Part shown: positions 35,021-40,354 of the stretch, one piece after another
How positions within the stretch are numbered: the first letter of the stretch is position 1
How the letters are laid out: the number at the start of each line of letters is the position of its first letter
Virus record (IMG/VR): IMGVR_UViG_3300046002_001048
Location: 1 to 40,805 of that record
DNA: 40,805 bases
Strand: one strand, 5' to 3'
Source of the DNA: a virus
Position numbers and translations under genes: made by a program
The notes under the pieces: model-generated
What the model was told of the DNA's origin: nothing
Databases searched by the model: none
Seen by the model: only the letters and a program-made list of their open reading frames with translations

Positions 35021-35594
35021 GTATCCCAACTGGTTCAAAGAGATTGCTCAGTATAACTTCGAGCACTTTCTATTAGGCGAAGCTGATAAGCCTGAGCTGA
35101 GTTACTTACAGCTTGGTGCATTCACCGGTGATGCTAGCCTTTGGCTATTGCAGAACGTATTAACTGGCGAAGGTTCTACCCTGACTGATGTAGATACGTG
35201 GGAAGGTGCGCCTAATGAACCTATCCAGGAAGAGATGGACTTCTCAGATGTCTACTCTACCTATCTTGATAAGGTCAAGGCATACGATAACGTGGGTCAC
35301 TTCCGCACCACAACGCAAGAGTTTTTATTAAAGCAACGCAATAGGTTATACAGCTTTGACTTTGTCTACGTTGATGCACACCACACCAGTGCTTCTGCTC
35401 TATTAGATTCAGAGCTGAGCTGGGATCTTCTCAAGTCAGGCGGCATACTTGCTATTGATGATTACGAGTGGACACACCCTGATGGGTTGGAGATACACGC
35501 ACCCAAGCTAGGTATCTCTATGTTCCTAGACCGACACGCAGGTAAGTATGAAACCCTTGCTATCAATTCACAAGTGTGGTTGCGTAAGCTATAA
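35010..35594 (+). CDS. Class I SAM-dependent methyltransferase
   Basis: 194 residues from the ATG at 35010 (GGAGGG ten bases upstream); a longer frame from 34965 overlaps the FmdB gene and lacks a site. Motif I YLQLGAFTGDASLWL at 32-46, acidic DVDTWEG at 60-66, VDAHHT at 121-126 and GGILAIDDYEW at 144-154 are typical of the Methyltransf_24 group, which often modifies sugars or small molecules. There is no DNA-methylase DPPY/NPPF motif. The target is unknown. Last gene of the rightward early/middle operon. Confidence 0.85.
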   Translation: MAVKYPNWFKEIAQYNFEHFLLGEADKPELSYLQLGAFTGDASLWLLQNVLTGEGSTLTDVDTWEGAPNEPIQEEMDFSDVYSTYLDKVKAYDNVGHFRTTTQEFLLKQRNRLYSFDFVYVDAHHTSASALLDSELSWDLLKSGGILAIDDYEWTHPDGLEIHAPKLGISMFLDRHAGKYETLAINSQVWLRKL

Positions 35595-35637
35595 TTAAAC
35601 TACGAGGCAGGCGCCCGCCTGTTGAGTGCTGGCAACA

Positions 35638-35672
35638 AGCTCTAGTCTTTAATGGCTAGGGCTTTTTGTCTT
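35638..35672 (+). terminator. Intrinsic terminator of rightward operon
   Basis: Stem AGCTCTAG / CTAGGGCT (one wobble) with loop TCTTTAATGG, then TTTTTGTCTTT. Two smaller hairpins (CAGGC/GCCTG at 35608-35621 and TGTTG/CAACA at 35620-35637) precede it. Located 43 bases after the methyltransferase stop. Confidence 0.85.
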
Positions 35673-35713
35673 TGCAAATAGAAAACCCCACCAGTTCCCG
35701 TTACTGATGGGGT
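35673..35713 (-). terminator. Intrinsic terminator of leftward operon
   Basis: Stem ACCCCACCAGT / ACTGATGGGGT (35685-35713, one mismatch) with loop TCCCGTT. Read leftward it is followed by a T-rich tract (TTTTCTATTTG). It lies back-to-back with the rightward terminator, separating the two converging operons. Confidence 0.82.
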
Positions 35714-35756
35714 CTTCCGCTCGAAGAAGGAAAGGGTTAGAAACCTTCTATCGAAA

Positions 35757-35876
35757 CTATAGCATAGCTTCTAAACAATCCAAACATTTACTCTCTCCCT
35801 CTGCCACTAAGTCGCCACCGCAGTCATCACAGGTCTGGTCAATACCAGCCGACCCTGTCGGAGTGGCGGAGAGCAC
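35757..35876 (-). CDS. Zinc-ribbon microprotein (39 aa)
   Basis: GTG start with GGGAG eight bases upstream. Cys pairs CDDC and CLDC in TCDDCGGDL and KCLDCLEAM give a minimal zinc ribbon. It overlaps the end of the lysozyme-like gene by 38 bases in another frame. A longer same-frame reading up to 36113 is a shadow without a site. Confidence 0.68.
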   Translation of the reverse strand: MLSATPTGSAGIDQTCDDCGGDLVAEGESKCLDCLEAML

Positions 35877-36258
35877 GGCAGAAACTCCCAGAATAGCGGT
35901 GCTCAACGTATCGCACAGCGTGGAGGATTTGGAGTTCAGGTTGGCTACTACGTTCTCTAAGGAGCTGAGCAATTCCGTAAGCTGTGCTTCTTGGGTTGTC
36001 CGCGAGGTGGTCAAGCCGGCTCTCACGGGTCCATAAGGTGATAGCACATTGGATGTGGTTGTCGTTGTAACCGAGTGCGTTGAGGTAACTAATGATAAGT
36101 GCCTTGTTCTCACGCTTCTCCTCCATTGTTGCCTTCGTTCTCGCTTCCATCACTGGTATGTGAGGCAAGTGTAGGGACGGCGTTCGCCCGTGTGTGTGTA
36201 GTAATAGTAAGGCGGGTATTATCAGTAACACCAATCCAAGTTTTGCCTTGTTGCTCAT
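35839..36258 (-). CDS. Membrane-anchored lysozyme-like (SLT) protein
   Basis: 139 residues from the ATG at 36258. Residues 6-21 are a membrane segment or signal anchor (LGLVLLIIPALLLL). The C-terminal domain has the catalytic Glu79 in LWTRESRLDHLADNP, then STAYGIAQLL and ILHAVRYVEHRYSGSF with GWY at the end, a lysozyme/SLT-like fold known from actinobacterial and phage proteins. It would cut glycan strands in the outer wall layer. Being in the leftward (probably early) operon, away from the lysis cassette, it may serve another purpose such as wall remodelling. Its first 149 bases overlap the preceding gene in another frame. Confidence 0.82.
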   Translation of the reverse strand: MSNKAKLGLVLLIIPALLLLHTHGRTPSLHLPHIPVMEARTKATMEEKRENKALIISYLNALGYNDNHIQCAITLWTRESRLDHLADNPRSTAYGIAQLLRERSSQPELQILHAVRYVEHRYSGSFCRALRHSDRVGWY

Positions 36259-36397
36259 CTGACTTTCTCTCTTCCACAAGCAGCAGCTTGTAATCGTCGG
36301 GGTACAGGTGAGCAAGGCGCACTAGCGCACGGTCTCTCGCTCTACGATAGTTGCGGTAGTGAATAGATTGCTTACCGCTTACTTGTTTACTCTCCAT
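36110..36397 (-). CDS. Conserved small actinophage protein
   Basis: 95 residues, ATG with GGGAGGA upstream. The core SIHYRNYRRARDRALVRLAH followed by LYPDDYKLLLVEERKSDEQQ and GKTW is well formed and I recall it from other actinophages. The last 40 residues (after GKTW) are low complexity and overlap the start of the lysozyme-like gene out of frame, probably a disordered tail. Function unknown. Confidence 0.78.
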   Translation of the reverse strand: MESKQVSGKQSIHYRNYRRARDRALVRLAHLYPDDYKLLLVEERKSDEQQGKTWIGVTDNTRLTITTHTRANAVPTLASHTSDGSENEGNNGGEA

Positions 36398-36470
36398 TTA
36401 TCTTGTCCTCCCACACTATCAAGGCGTATGCTATCAGCATCACCACGAGCAAACCTAATACATAGGTCAT
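36387..36470 (-). CDS. 27-residue membrane peptide
   Basis: ATG with GGGAGGT seven bases upstream. Sequence MTYVLGLLVVMLIAYALIVW and a short charged end (EDKINGE): one membrane helix. The ATG overlaps the preceding stop (ATGA) and its end overlaps the next start by 11 bases, so it is embedded in the operon. Possible membrane signalling or antiholin-like peptide; unproven. Confidence 0.72.
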   Translation of the reverse strand: MTYVLGLLVVMLIAYALIVWEDKINGE

Positions 36471-36718
36471 AGTCCTACCTCCCTCGCGTGCTGAACCAGC
36501 TCGGTTATGTCAATGCTCTGACCCACTAAGTGGGCATCCTCTTCGTCACTATCCCACGCTGAGACTAGTATACGACTGCCAACAGGGGCTAGGTATAGCC
36601 ACTGGATAGCAGACTTAACATCTCCTCCGCCCCAGCGTATGCCGTTGTCAGGCTCTACCACTTCATAGAATAGAATCAAGTCTGACTTAGGTGGGTGTAT
36701 GGTGTAGATGTTACTCAT
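36467..36718 (-). CDS. Hypothetical alpha/beta protein
   Basis: 83 residues. The pattern DLILFYEVVEPDNGIRWGGG, AIQWLYLAPVGSRILVSAWD and SDEEDAHLVGQSIDITELVQ indicates a small folded domain; similar proteins occur in actinophages, from memory. ATG overlaps the previous stop. No function assigned. Confidence 0.75.
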   Translation of the reverse strand: MSNIYTIHPPKSDLILFYEVVEPDNGIRWGGGDVKSAIQWLYLAPVGSRILVSAWDSDEEDAHLVGQSIDITELVQHAREVGL

Positions 36719-36936
36719 TACTCTCCCTCATAACTGTCATCACAAGCACGGCAGGACTTAGAGTTATCGTTACAGAAAGTACAGATAACCTCCTCCTCTA
36801 AATCAAACAGGCGAGACATAGCACTGTTGGCACGCTGTAGGTTCTTGATAGCTCGCGCTATCTCCTGCTCCTGTAAATCCTTCTCAGCTTGGTTGATGCA
36901 CAGGTCAAACTTAGCCTGTAAATACTCTCTATTCAC
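36718..36936 (-). CDS. Helical protein with C-terminal CxxC pair
   Basis: 72 residues, GTG start six bases after AAAGGAGG. A coiled-coil body (AEKDLQEQEIARAIKNLQRA) is followed by CTFC and CRAC near the end (VICTFCNDNSKSCRACDD), a small zinc site. Overlaps the preceding gene end (GTGA). Confidence 0.75.
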   Translation of the reverse strand: MNREYLQAKFDLCINQAEKDLQEQEIARAIKNLQRANSAMSRLFDLEEEVICTFCNDNSKSCRACDDSYEGE

Positions 36937-37055
36937 TTGCTTCCTCCTTTATGTTTTAGTCCACAGTTTTCACATACACCAACAGAATTAAACTCTCCAC
37001 AATTAACAGGGCATTCATAGCCCTGCCAGCGGTGACAGGTTGGACACTTACTCAT
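36933..37055 (-). CDS. Zinc-ribbon microprotein (40 aa)
   Basis: ATG seven bases after AAGGGAGAG. Three Cys clusters, CPTC, CPVNC and CENC, in KCPTCHRWQGYECPVNCG and VCENCG, with His in the first loop; it may bind two zinc ions. One of nine Cys-paired microproteins in this operon. Confidence 0.72.
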   Translation of the reverse strand: MSKCPTCHRWQGYECPVNCGEFNSVGVCENCGLKHKGGSK

Positions 37056-37194
37056 TACTCTCTCCCTTTATCTCTTTGTCCTCGCACACTGCACAGGTGC
37101 GAGAGTTGTATTTGCTCTCATCAAAGTACTCATCACAGGTATTGCACTGTGTCCAAATTGCATCATCATAAAACACTGGGTCGTTCAGTTCCAT
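37048..37194 (-). CDS. Zinc-ribbon microprotein (48 aa)
   Basis: CNTC and CAVC pairs in IWTQCNTCDEYFD and TCAVCEDKE. Acidic N-terminus. Start overlaps the previous stop (TAATG). The neighbours are alike in size and Cys spacing but not in other sequence. Confidence 0.72.
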   Translation of the reverse strand: MELNDPVFYDDAIWTQCNTCDEYFDESKYNSRTCAVCEDKEIKGESNE

Positions 37195-37313
37195 TAGTAA
37201 CTACCATCCTTCCCTGATACCCAGCCACAGCCATCACATTTAACCTTGCCCTCAATCGTCTGACTATCGCCGGACATTACTCTACCGCAGACCCAACATT
37301 TACCGTAGCTCAT
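37194..37313 (-). CDS. Zinc-ribbon microprotein (39 aa)
   Basis: CWVC and CDGC pairs in KCWVCGRVMSGD and VKCDGCGWVSG, a standard two-knuckle zinc ribbon. GGGAGG lies upstream of its ATG; its first bases overlap the end of the preceding gene. Confidence 0.72.
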   Translation of the reverse strand: MSYGKCWVCGRVMSGDSQTIEGKVKCDGCGWVSGKDGSY

Positions 37314-37443
37314 AGCCCACTACCTCCCACGCGCTATTAAGTACAGCCTCTTGCCATTCTCCACAATGCTCGCACGAATAGTCTGCATTGATGGTGGACA
37401 GCACTAGCCCACGCAATCCACAAAACCTGCACTTATCTTTCAT
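37300..37443 (-). CDS. Zinc-ribbon microprotein (47 aa)
   Basis: CRFC and CEHC pairs in DKCRFCGLRGL and YSCEHCGEWQEA. ATG overlaps the preceding stop. Its 3' end overlaps the next gene by 14 bases in another frame. Confidence 0.72.
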   Translation of the reverse strand: MKDKCRFCGLRGLVLSTINADYSCEHCGEWQEAVLNSAWEVVGYELR

Positions 37444-37700
37444 AGGTAAGAAGCCTCCAATACTTCCTCGGTCAAACTATCTAGCGTGTATTCAAGGCTC
37501 TCTTCTCCATACTGCTGAGAATCTTGCCATTGAACAGCCCACTCAGGGTCAGCAATAAAGTTTCTGCCATCCAAGAAGTGCAATTCATAGCCGTCATAAC
37601 TATCCCAGTGCAAGAGTACTGAGTACTCCACGCCCTCTCTCTCAAATGTAATCCGCTTATCGTATGCGGTCTGTTCTTTTGTTACTCCCTTGATTTCCAT
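37440..37700 (-). CDS. Hypothetical beta-rich protein
   Basis: 86 residues, ATG with GGGAGG-like site upstream. Pattern KRITFEREGVEYSVLLHWDS, YDGYELHFLDGRNF and an acidic C-terminal helix (SLEYTLDSLTEEVLEAS). No Cys. No family is recognised. Confidence 0.75.
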   Translation of the reverse strand: MEIKGVTKEQTAYDKRITFEREGVEYSVLLHWDSYDGYELHFLDGRNFIADPEWAVQWQDSQQYGEESLEYTLDSLTEEVLEASYL

Positions 37701-37868
37701 TTATAGTCCTCCCTCGTAGCACTCAGTCATTGTCCCCCAGCAGTAGCCAAGCCAGCCGCCCTCTCCTACATACCATAGGTGGCTCGCCACCTGCCACATT
37801 CCTACCAGTAATAAAAAGCTTGGGATAATTACCAGCACAACCCAACCTCTTAGCGTTAAGTTACTCAT
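37701..37868 (-). CDS. 55-residue membrane protein
   Basis: ATG overlapping the preceding stop (ATGA). One clear membrane helix (WVVLVIIPSFLLLVGMW) and a Trp/Gly-rich tail with two Cys (GGWLGYCWGTMTECYEGG). Second membrane microprotein of the operon. Function unknown. Confidence 0.72.
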   Translation of the reverse strand: MSNLTLRGWVVLVIIPSFLLLVGMWQVASHLWYVGEGGWLGYCWGTMTECYEGGL

Positions 37869-38086
37869 CCGATTACCTCCACAGTCTGAGCCGTACCGTA
37901 CTCACGAATAACATCTTCTAACTTATCCAACCCATCAATGTCAATCTCATCTTCGTCGGGGTTTTCCTGTGCAACTGCTCGCGCTAGGTCTGCCTCGCTG
38001 ATAACGAACAGGGTATCTCCTTGCGCGGTGGCGGTGTCAATCGTCCACCAGTCGCCGTTCTCATTTGATACATAATAAGTTGCCAT
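37865..38086 (-). CDS. Hypothetical acidic protein
   Basis: 73 residues from the ATG at 38086 (GAGGGC upstream; the longer reading to 38125 is less likely). YYVSNENGDWWTIDTATAQG is followed by ISEADLARAV and a very acidic stretch (NPDEDEIDIDGLDKLEDV). The start overlaps the preceding stop (TAATG). Confidence 0.72.
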   Translation of the reverse strand: MATYYVSNENGDWWTIDTATAQGDTLFVISEADLARAVAQENPDEDEIDIDGLDKLEDVIREYGTAQTVEVIG

Positions 38087-38265
38087 TACTTGCCCTCTCT
38101 CTCGTTCTTGCAGATACAAAACCATTCAACCTGACCGCAATCTTTACAATAATCTTTCATTCCTTGCCTTTCTTCAGCCTCTTCTCTCTCTTTCGCCCTT
38201 TGTGCGCCTAACTCGCGCCAAGCGTTCATCTCAATCTCGTAAACCATTCTGTCGAAGTCATCCAT
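38086..38265 (-). CDS. Helical microprotein with zinc knuckle
   Basis: 59 residues from the ATG at 38265. Charged helix (VYEIEMNAWRELGAQRAKER) followed by CKDC and CIC (DYCKDCGQVEWFCICKN). Start overlaps the previous stop (TAATG) and GAGGGC precedes it. Confidence 0.72.
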   Translation of the reverse strand: MDDFDRMVYEIEMNAWRELGAQRAKEREEAEERQGMKDYCKDCGQVEWFCICKNEREGK

Positions 38266-38414
38266 TACTTGCCCTCCTCTTTCCAGTTGCCCTCGGTTGA
38301 TGTCTCTCCACAATTTGCACACACATAACTTACTGAGTTTGTAAAGCTTTCATAGGTTGCCATTGTTTCAATCTCTCTCTCGCAACCCTCACAAAAGACT
38401 GCCACCGCTATCAT
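38265..38414 (-). CDS. Zinc-ribbon microprotein (49 aa)
   Basis: Starts at the ATG at 38414; the upstream in-frame extension lies in another gene. CEGC and CANC pairs in VFCEGCEREIET and YVCANCGETSTEG. Overlaps the preceding gene by four bases. Confidence 0.72.
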   Translation of the reverse strand: MIAVAVFCEGCEREIETMATYESFTNSVSYVCANCGETSTEGNWKEEGK

Positions 38415-38575
38415 TCTTCGCCCTCTCTCTCGTGTAAGTAACCGCCCATAGTGGTGATTAGGTTGGTGCGAATTACTAACGTGCCGTACATATCCTCGTA
38501 AACCTCCGCGCCTTGCATATTCTCCTCCACCCATTCTTTAAGGTCTTTGAGCGTGTCCACCTCTTGAAGTTCCAT
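38411..38575 (-). CDS. Hypothetical 54-residue protein
   Basis: Helical N-terminal part (VDTLKDLKEWVEENMQGAEV), then YGTLVIRTNLITTMGGYLHE. Possibly a small alpha/beta protein. Start overlaps the preceding stop. No family is recognised. Confidence 0.7.
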   Translation of the reverse strand: MELQEVDTLKDLKEWVEENMQGAEVYEDMYGTLVIRTNLITTMGGYLHEREGEE

Positions 38576-38943
38576 TATTCCTCTTCCTTATACTTTCCGT
38601 CCTTGAATCCTTGAATCTCATCCTCTAACCAACTCTCGGCAATCTCGCGGAAGTTCACGCGGTAGAGTGAGCCGACATCTTTCAGCATTGAGAGCAGACC
38701 AGCCGAAAGAGTCTCTTGCCCCCAATACTCAGGCGAGAAGATGTCATCCGCCCAATCCGCGAGGGCTTTCTCTGCCTCGTAAAGCCCATCTTGCCAGCCG
38801 TCCTCTTTCTCGGTGTCAATGTTCTCTAGGAATGCCTGACCGATTAGTTCGCTCGCGGTTTCTTGTAGCCCTTGGTCGTTGTCAATGTGGAGCGCTAGCC
38901 CCCACGTTTCGCGGTTTGTCCAGCCATTGTATTTATCGCACAT
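38575..38943 (-). CDS. DUF7249-like protein (YNGWTNRETW motif)
   Basis: 122 residues, the largest of this part of the operon, ATG with AAAGGG upstream. The start YNGWTNRETWGLALHIDNDQ is the hallmark of a family widespread in phages and mobile elements (I recall it as DUF7249). The rest is acidic and helical (WQDGLYEAEKALADWADDIF). Function unknown; an anti-restriction or host-takeover role has not been shown as far as I know. A 95-base gap with hairpins and a DnaA box separates it from the next gene upstream. Confidence 0.8.
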   Translation of the reverse strand: MCDKYNGWTNRETWGLALHIDNDQGLQETASELIGQAFLENIDTEKEDGWQDGLYEAEKALADWADDIFSPEYWGQETLSAGLLSMLKDVGSLYRVNFREIAESWLEDEIQGFKDGKYKEEE

Positions 38944-38977
38944 TCTGTAACCCTTTCCCTAGTTCTGACCTCATCAG

Positions 38978-39038
38978 CATCCGCTTCACGGATGGACACC
39001 CTCGCGGGTGTTTCGGTCTGTTCAAAAGCTGTGGATAA
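38978..39038. promoter_or_regulatory. Tandem hairpins plus DnaA box in operon gap
   Basis: Two adjacent hairpins, CATCCG/CGGATG at 38978-38994 and ACACCC/GGGTGT at 38996-39011, then a perfect inverted DnaA box TGTGGATAA at 39030-39038 (TTATCCACA on the minus strand). This is the only sizeable gap in the leftward operon. It may be a secondary replication signal or a regulatory leader of the DUF7249-like gene. Confidence 0.55.
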
Positions 39039-39161
39039 CTATTTGCCCTCTCTCTTCTTCAGTAGTCCCTCGATGATGTCGAGGACTTGCTCATCACTGA
39101 GCAGGTCGCCCTCGGTGTGGATTGCTTCCTCAATCAAGTCAATCATTGTTCCGTTGTCCAT
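39039..39161 (-). CDS. Hypothetical 40-residue acidic protein
   Basis: ATG with GAGGGGG upstream. Product MIDLIEEAIHTEGDLLSDEQ with a short basic end (GLLKKREGK), two helices. Overlaps the preceding stop (TAATG). No family is recognised. Confidence 0.7.
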   Translation of the reverse strand: MDNGTMIDLIEEAIHTEGDLLSDEQVLDIIEGLLKKREGK

Positions 39162-39244
39162 TACTTCGCCCCCTCTTCCCATAGGCAGGCGGTGCAAGGT
39201 GTATCGGTGCCGTTATCGCACTCTTCACAGTAGGTTTCAATCAT
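39161..39244 (-). CDS. Zinc-ribbon microprotein (27 aa)
   Basis: Only 27 residues with CEEC and CTAC pairs (TYCEECDNGTDTPCTACLWE), the smallest possible zinc knuckle. Coupled to both neighbours by TAATG overlaps, which supports its translation. Confidence 0.65.
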   Translation of the reverse strand: MIETYCEECDNGTDTPCTACLWEEGAK

Positions 39245-39408
39245 TACTTCACCCCGCAAGCGGTAAGGAATCGGGCGCGGTCAAAGCGTGGGTTGTCTAA
39301 TGAAAGGAAATCAGCGAAATCCTTTGAAAGTGTCTCGCGCTGTGAGTCGTCTAAATAGAATGCCTGCTCCATTAGTTGAGAGATAAGCACATAGTCTTTG
39401 CGTGTCAT
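39244..39408 (-). CDS. Conserved small phage protein (NPRFDRARF motif)
   Basis: 54 residues. TRKDYVLISQLMEQAFYLDD, then LSKDFADFLSLDNPRFDRAR and FLTACGVK. The NPRFDRxRFxxAC ending is a pattern I recall from many phage and plasmid small proteins of unknown function. Overlaps both neighbours by one base. Confidence 0.78.
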   Translation of the reverse strand: MTRKDYVLISQLMEQAFYLDDSQRETLSKDFADFLSLDNPRFDRARFLTACGVK

Positions 39409-39596
39409 TAGTTTCTCGCCTTCTTTACTGTGAAAGTCAGTGGGACTAGTTGAAGGTCAAGGGCTGGCAAAACAGCGGTTTGAATCAAATCCTTGATTTC
39501 AATTTCCAAAACTTCTGCATCACTAAGGTTTCTATTGCTGTTTGATTGATAGTGGAACTCAGTATCTACTTTGAAAGAAACAGTGTATTTAGCCAT
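39408..39596 (-). CDS. First gene of leftward operon, hypothetical
   Basis: 62 residues. Beta-strand pattern KYTVSFKVDTEFHYQSNS at the start, then an acidic helix (AEVLEIEIKDLIQTAVLPAL) and VPLTFTVKKARN. ATG with AAAGGA upstream. It lies right behind the presumed promoter region, so it is probably expressed first. The family is not recognised. Confidence 0.75.
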   Translation of the reverse strand: MAKYTVSFKVDTEFHYQSNSNRNLSDAEVLEIEIKDLIQTAVLPALDLQLVPLTFTVKKARN

Positions 39597-39650
39597 TTAT
39601 TTGCATCCTTTGCGGTTAATTCAAAACAAACGATTTGCTTTGATGTGCTG

Positions 39651-39680
39651 AGTCTAATGCCTACGGGACTATACCGACAA
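39651..39680 (-). promoter_or_regulatory. Candidate promoter of leftward operon
   Basis: Read leftward, TTGTCG (39680-39675) and TAGACT (39656-39651) are separated by 18 bases, a fair sigma-70-type match about 55 bases before the first gene start. Sequence match only; other -35/-10 pairs are possible. Confidence 0.4.
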
Positions 39681-39809
39681 CATTTGAGGGCATTTATTGC
39701 CCTTTATTTGGTAAAGATTTGATAACAGAATCCTGAGTCTTACCTGAGAATGACAGGGATAACCGAGTCGATAAGTCGACATTTCAAAGGGTGTCGGGCT
39801 GTTGAGTTA

Positions 39810-39823
39810 GTTGAAAGTTCAAC
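39810..39823. promoter_or_regulatory. Operator-like palindrome
   Basis: Perfect inverted repeat GTTGAA-AG-TTCAAC with further GTTG copies on both sides (39801 and about 39825). It is about 130 bases from the candidate leftward promoter. Possible regulator site. Confidence 0.4.
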
Positions 39824-39837
39824 CAGTTGGAGGTGCT

Positions 39838-39867
39838 AAGTTACTGGGTGTGGGGCTGTAGTAACTT
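39838..39867. other. Inverted repeat with 14-base loop
   Basis: AAGTTACT and AGTAACTT form a perfect 8-bp stem around a G-rich loop. Part of the repeat-rich stretch left of the DnaA boxes; it could be an origin structure or an operator pair. Confidence 0.4.
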
Positions 39868-39989
39868 GGGAGATTGCTGTGAATGGTGACGGCTTTGCCA
39901 ACTGTAAAGGGCTTATTGAATCCTGAGAGGTTACTGAATCAGGGAAAGGGGATTGTTAAATAGTGCCGAGGGGTTAGACAGCCCAAAAG

Positions 39990-40030
39990 TTATCCACAAC
40001 CTTATCCACAGGTCTGACCAGTTATCCACA
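39990..40030 (+). other. DnaA-box cluster, putative replication origin
   Basis: Three exact copies of the consensus DnaA box TTATCCACA, all on the plus strand, at 39990-39998, 40002-40010 and 40022-40030. A fourth, inverted, exact copy is at 39030-39038. Such clustering is not expected by chance in 40 kb. It lies in the gene-free region, flanked by AT-rich DNA (40080-40230) that could unwind. The phage has primase and helicase-like genes but no polymerase, fitting recruitment of host DnaA and replisome. Confidence 0.78.
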
Positions 40031-40175
40031 GGGCAGGGGGTGGGGGTCTGCTCCTCCAGCACGGCACGCCTACCCGGGGTTGTTGAATTTAGTAGGGGGA
40101 TGTACTGTGTACCGTACCAAAATATTTCGACTAAAGTGAGATCCAATTATAGCTCTGACCTGCGGTTTTACTGTA

Positions 40176-40191
40176 TGTGACTAACGTCACA
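40176..40191. promoter_or_regulatory. CRP/GlxR-like palindrome
   Basis: TGTGACTAACGTCACA matches TGTGA-N6-TCACA, the site of CRP-family regulators including the actinobacterial GlxR. About 290 bases upstream of the terminase gene. A single site; it might tie phage transcription to host carbon status, or be bound by an unrelated factor. Confidence 0.45.
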
Positions 40192-40337
40192 TTGTGAAAA
40201 CGAGAAATCGATAAAATTTCCTGCCTTATATACAGTAGGGGCGGTAATTGAGATAGCCCCGTCCAGCTCGCTACGGTTACCCTTCGCGAGTCCCCTAGGA
40301 CGAGCGCTGACTTACCCCTCACTTCGCTGTGGCTCGT

Positions 40338-40354
40338 TCGGGCGCTAAGCCCGA
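40338..40354. other. Hairpin at left edge of end repeat
   Basis: TCGGGC-GCTAA-GCCCGA, a perfect 6-bp stem, ends exactly where the repeat shared with bases 4-455 begins. It could mark a packaging or replication signal before terL, or the coincidence could arise from assembly. Confidence 0.4.

Noticed and set aside
35595-35640. tRNA-like folding before the rightward terminator
   Set aside because: The short stems do not make a cloverleaf and there is no T-loop consensus; no tRNA gene was found by eye anywhere in the window.
38667-39300. Two plus-strand frames opposite the leftward operon
   Set aside because: They oppose several coupled small genes with good ribosome sites and show Ser/Arg-rich shadow composition.
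39931-40322. Short frames crossing the DnaA boxes and control region on both strands
   Set aside because: No ribosome sites, no protein-like pattern, and they cover regulatory repeats.
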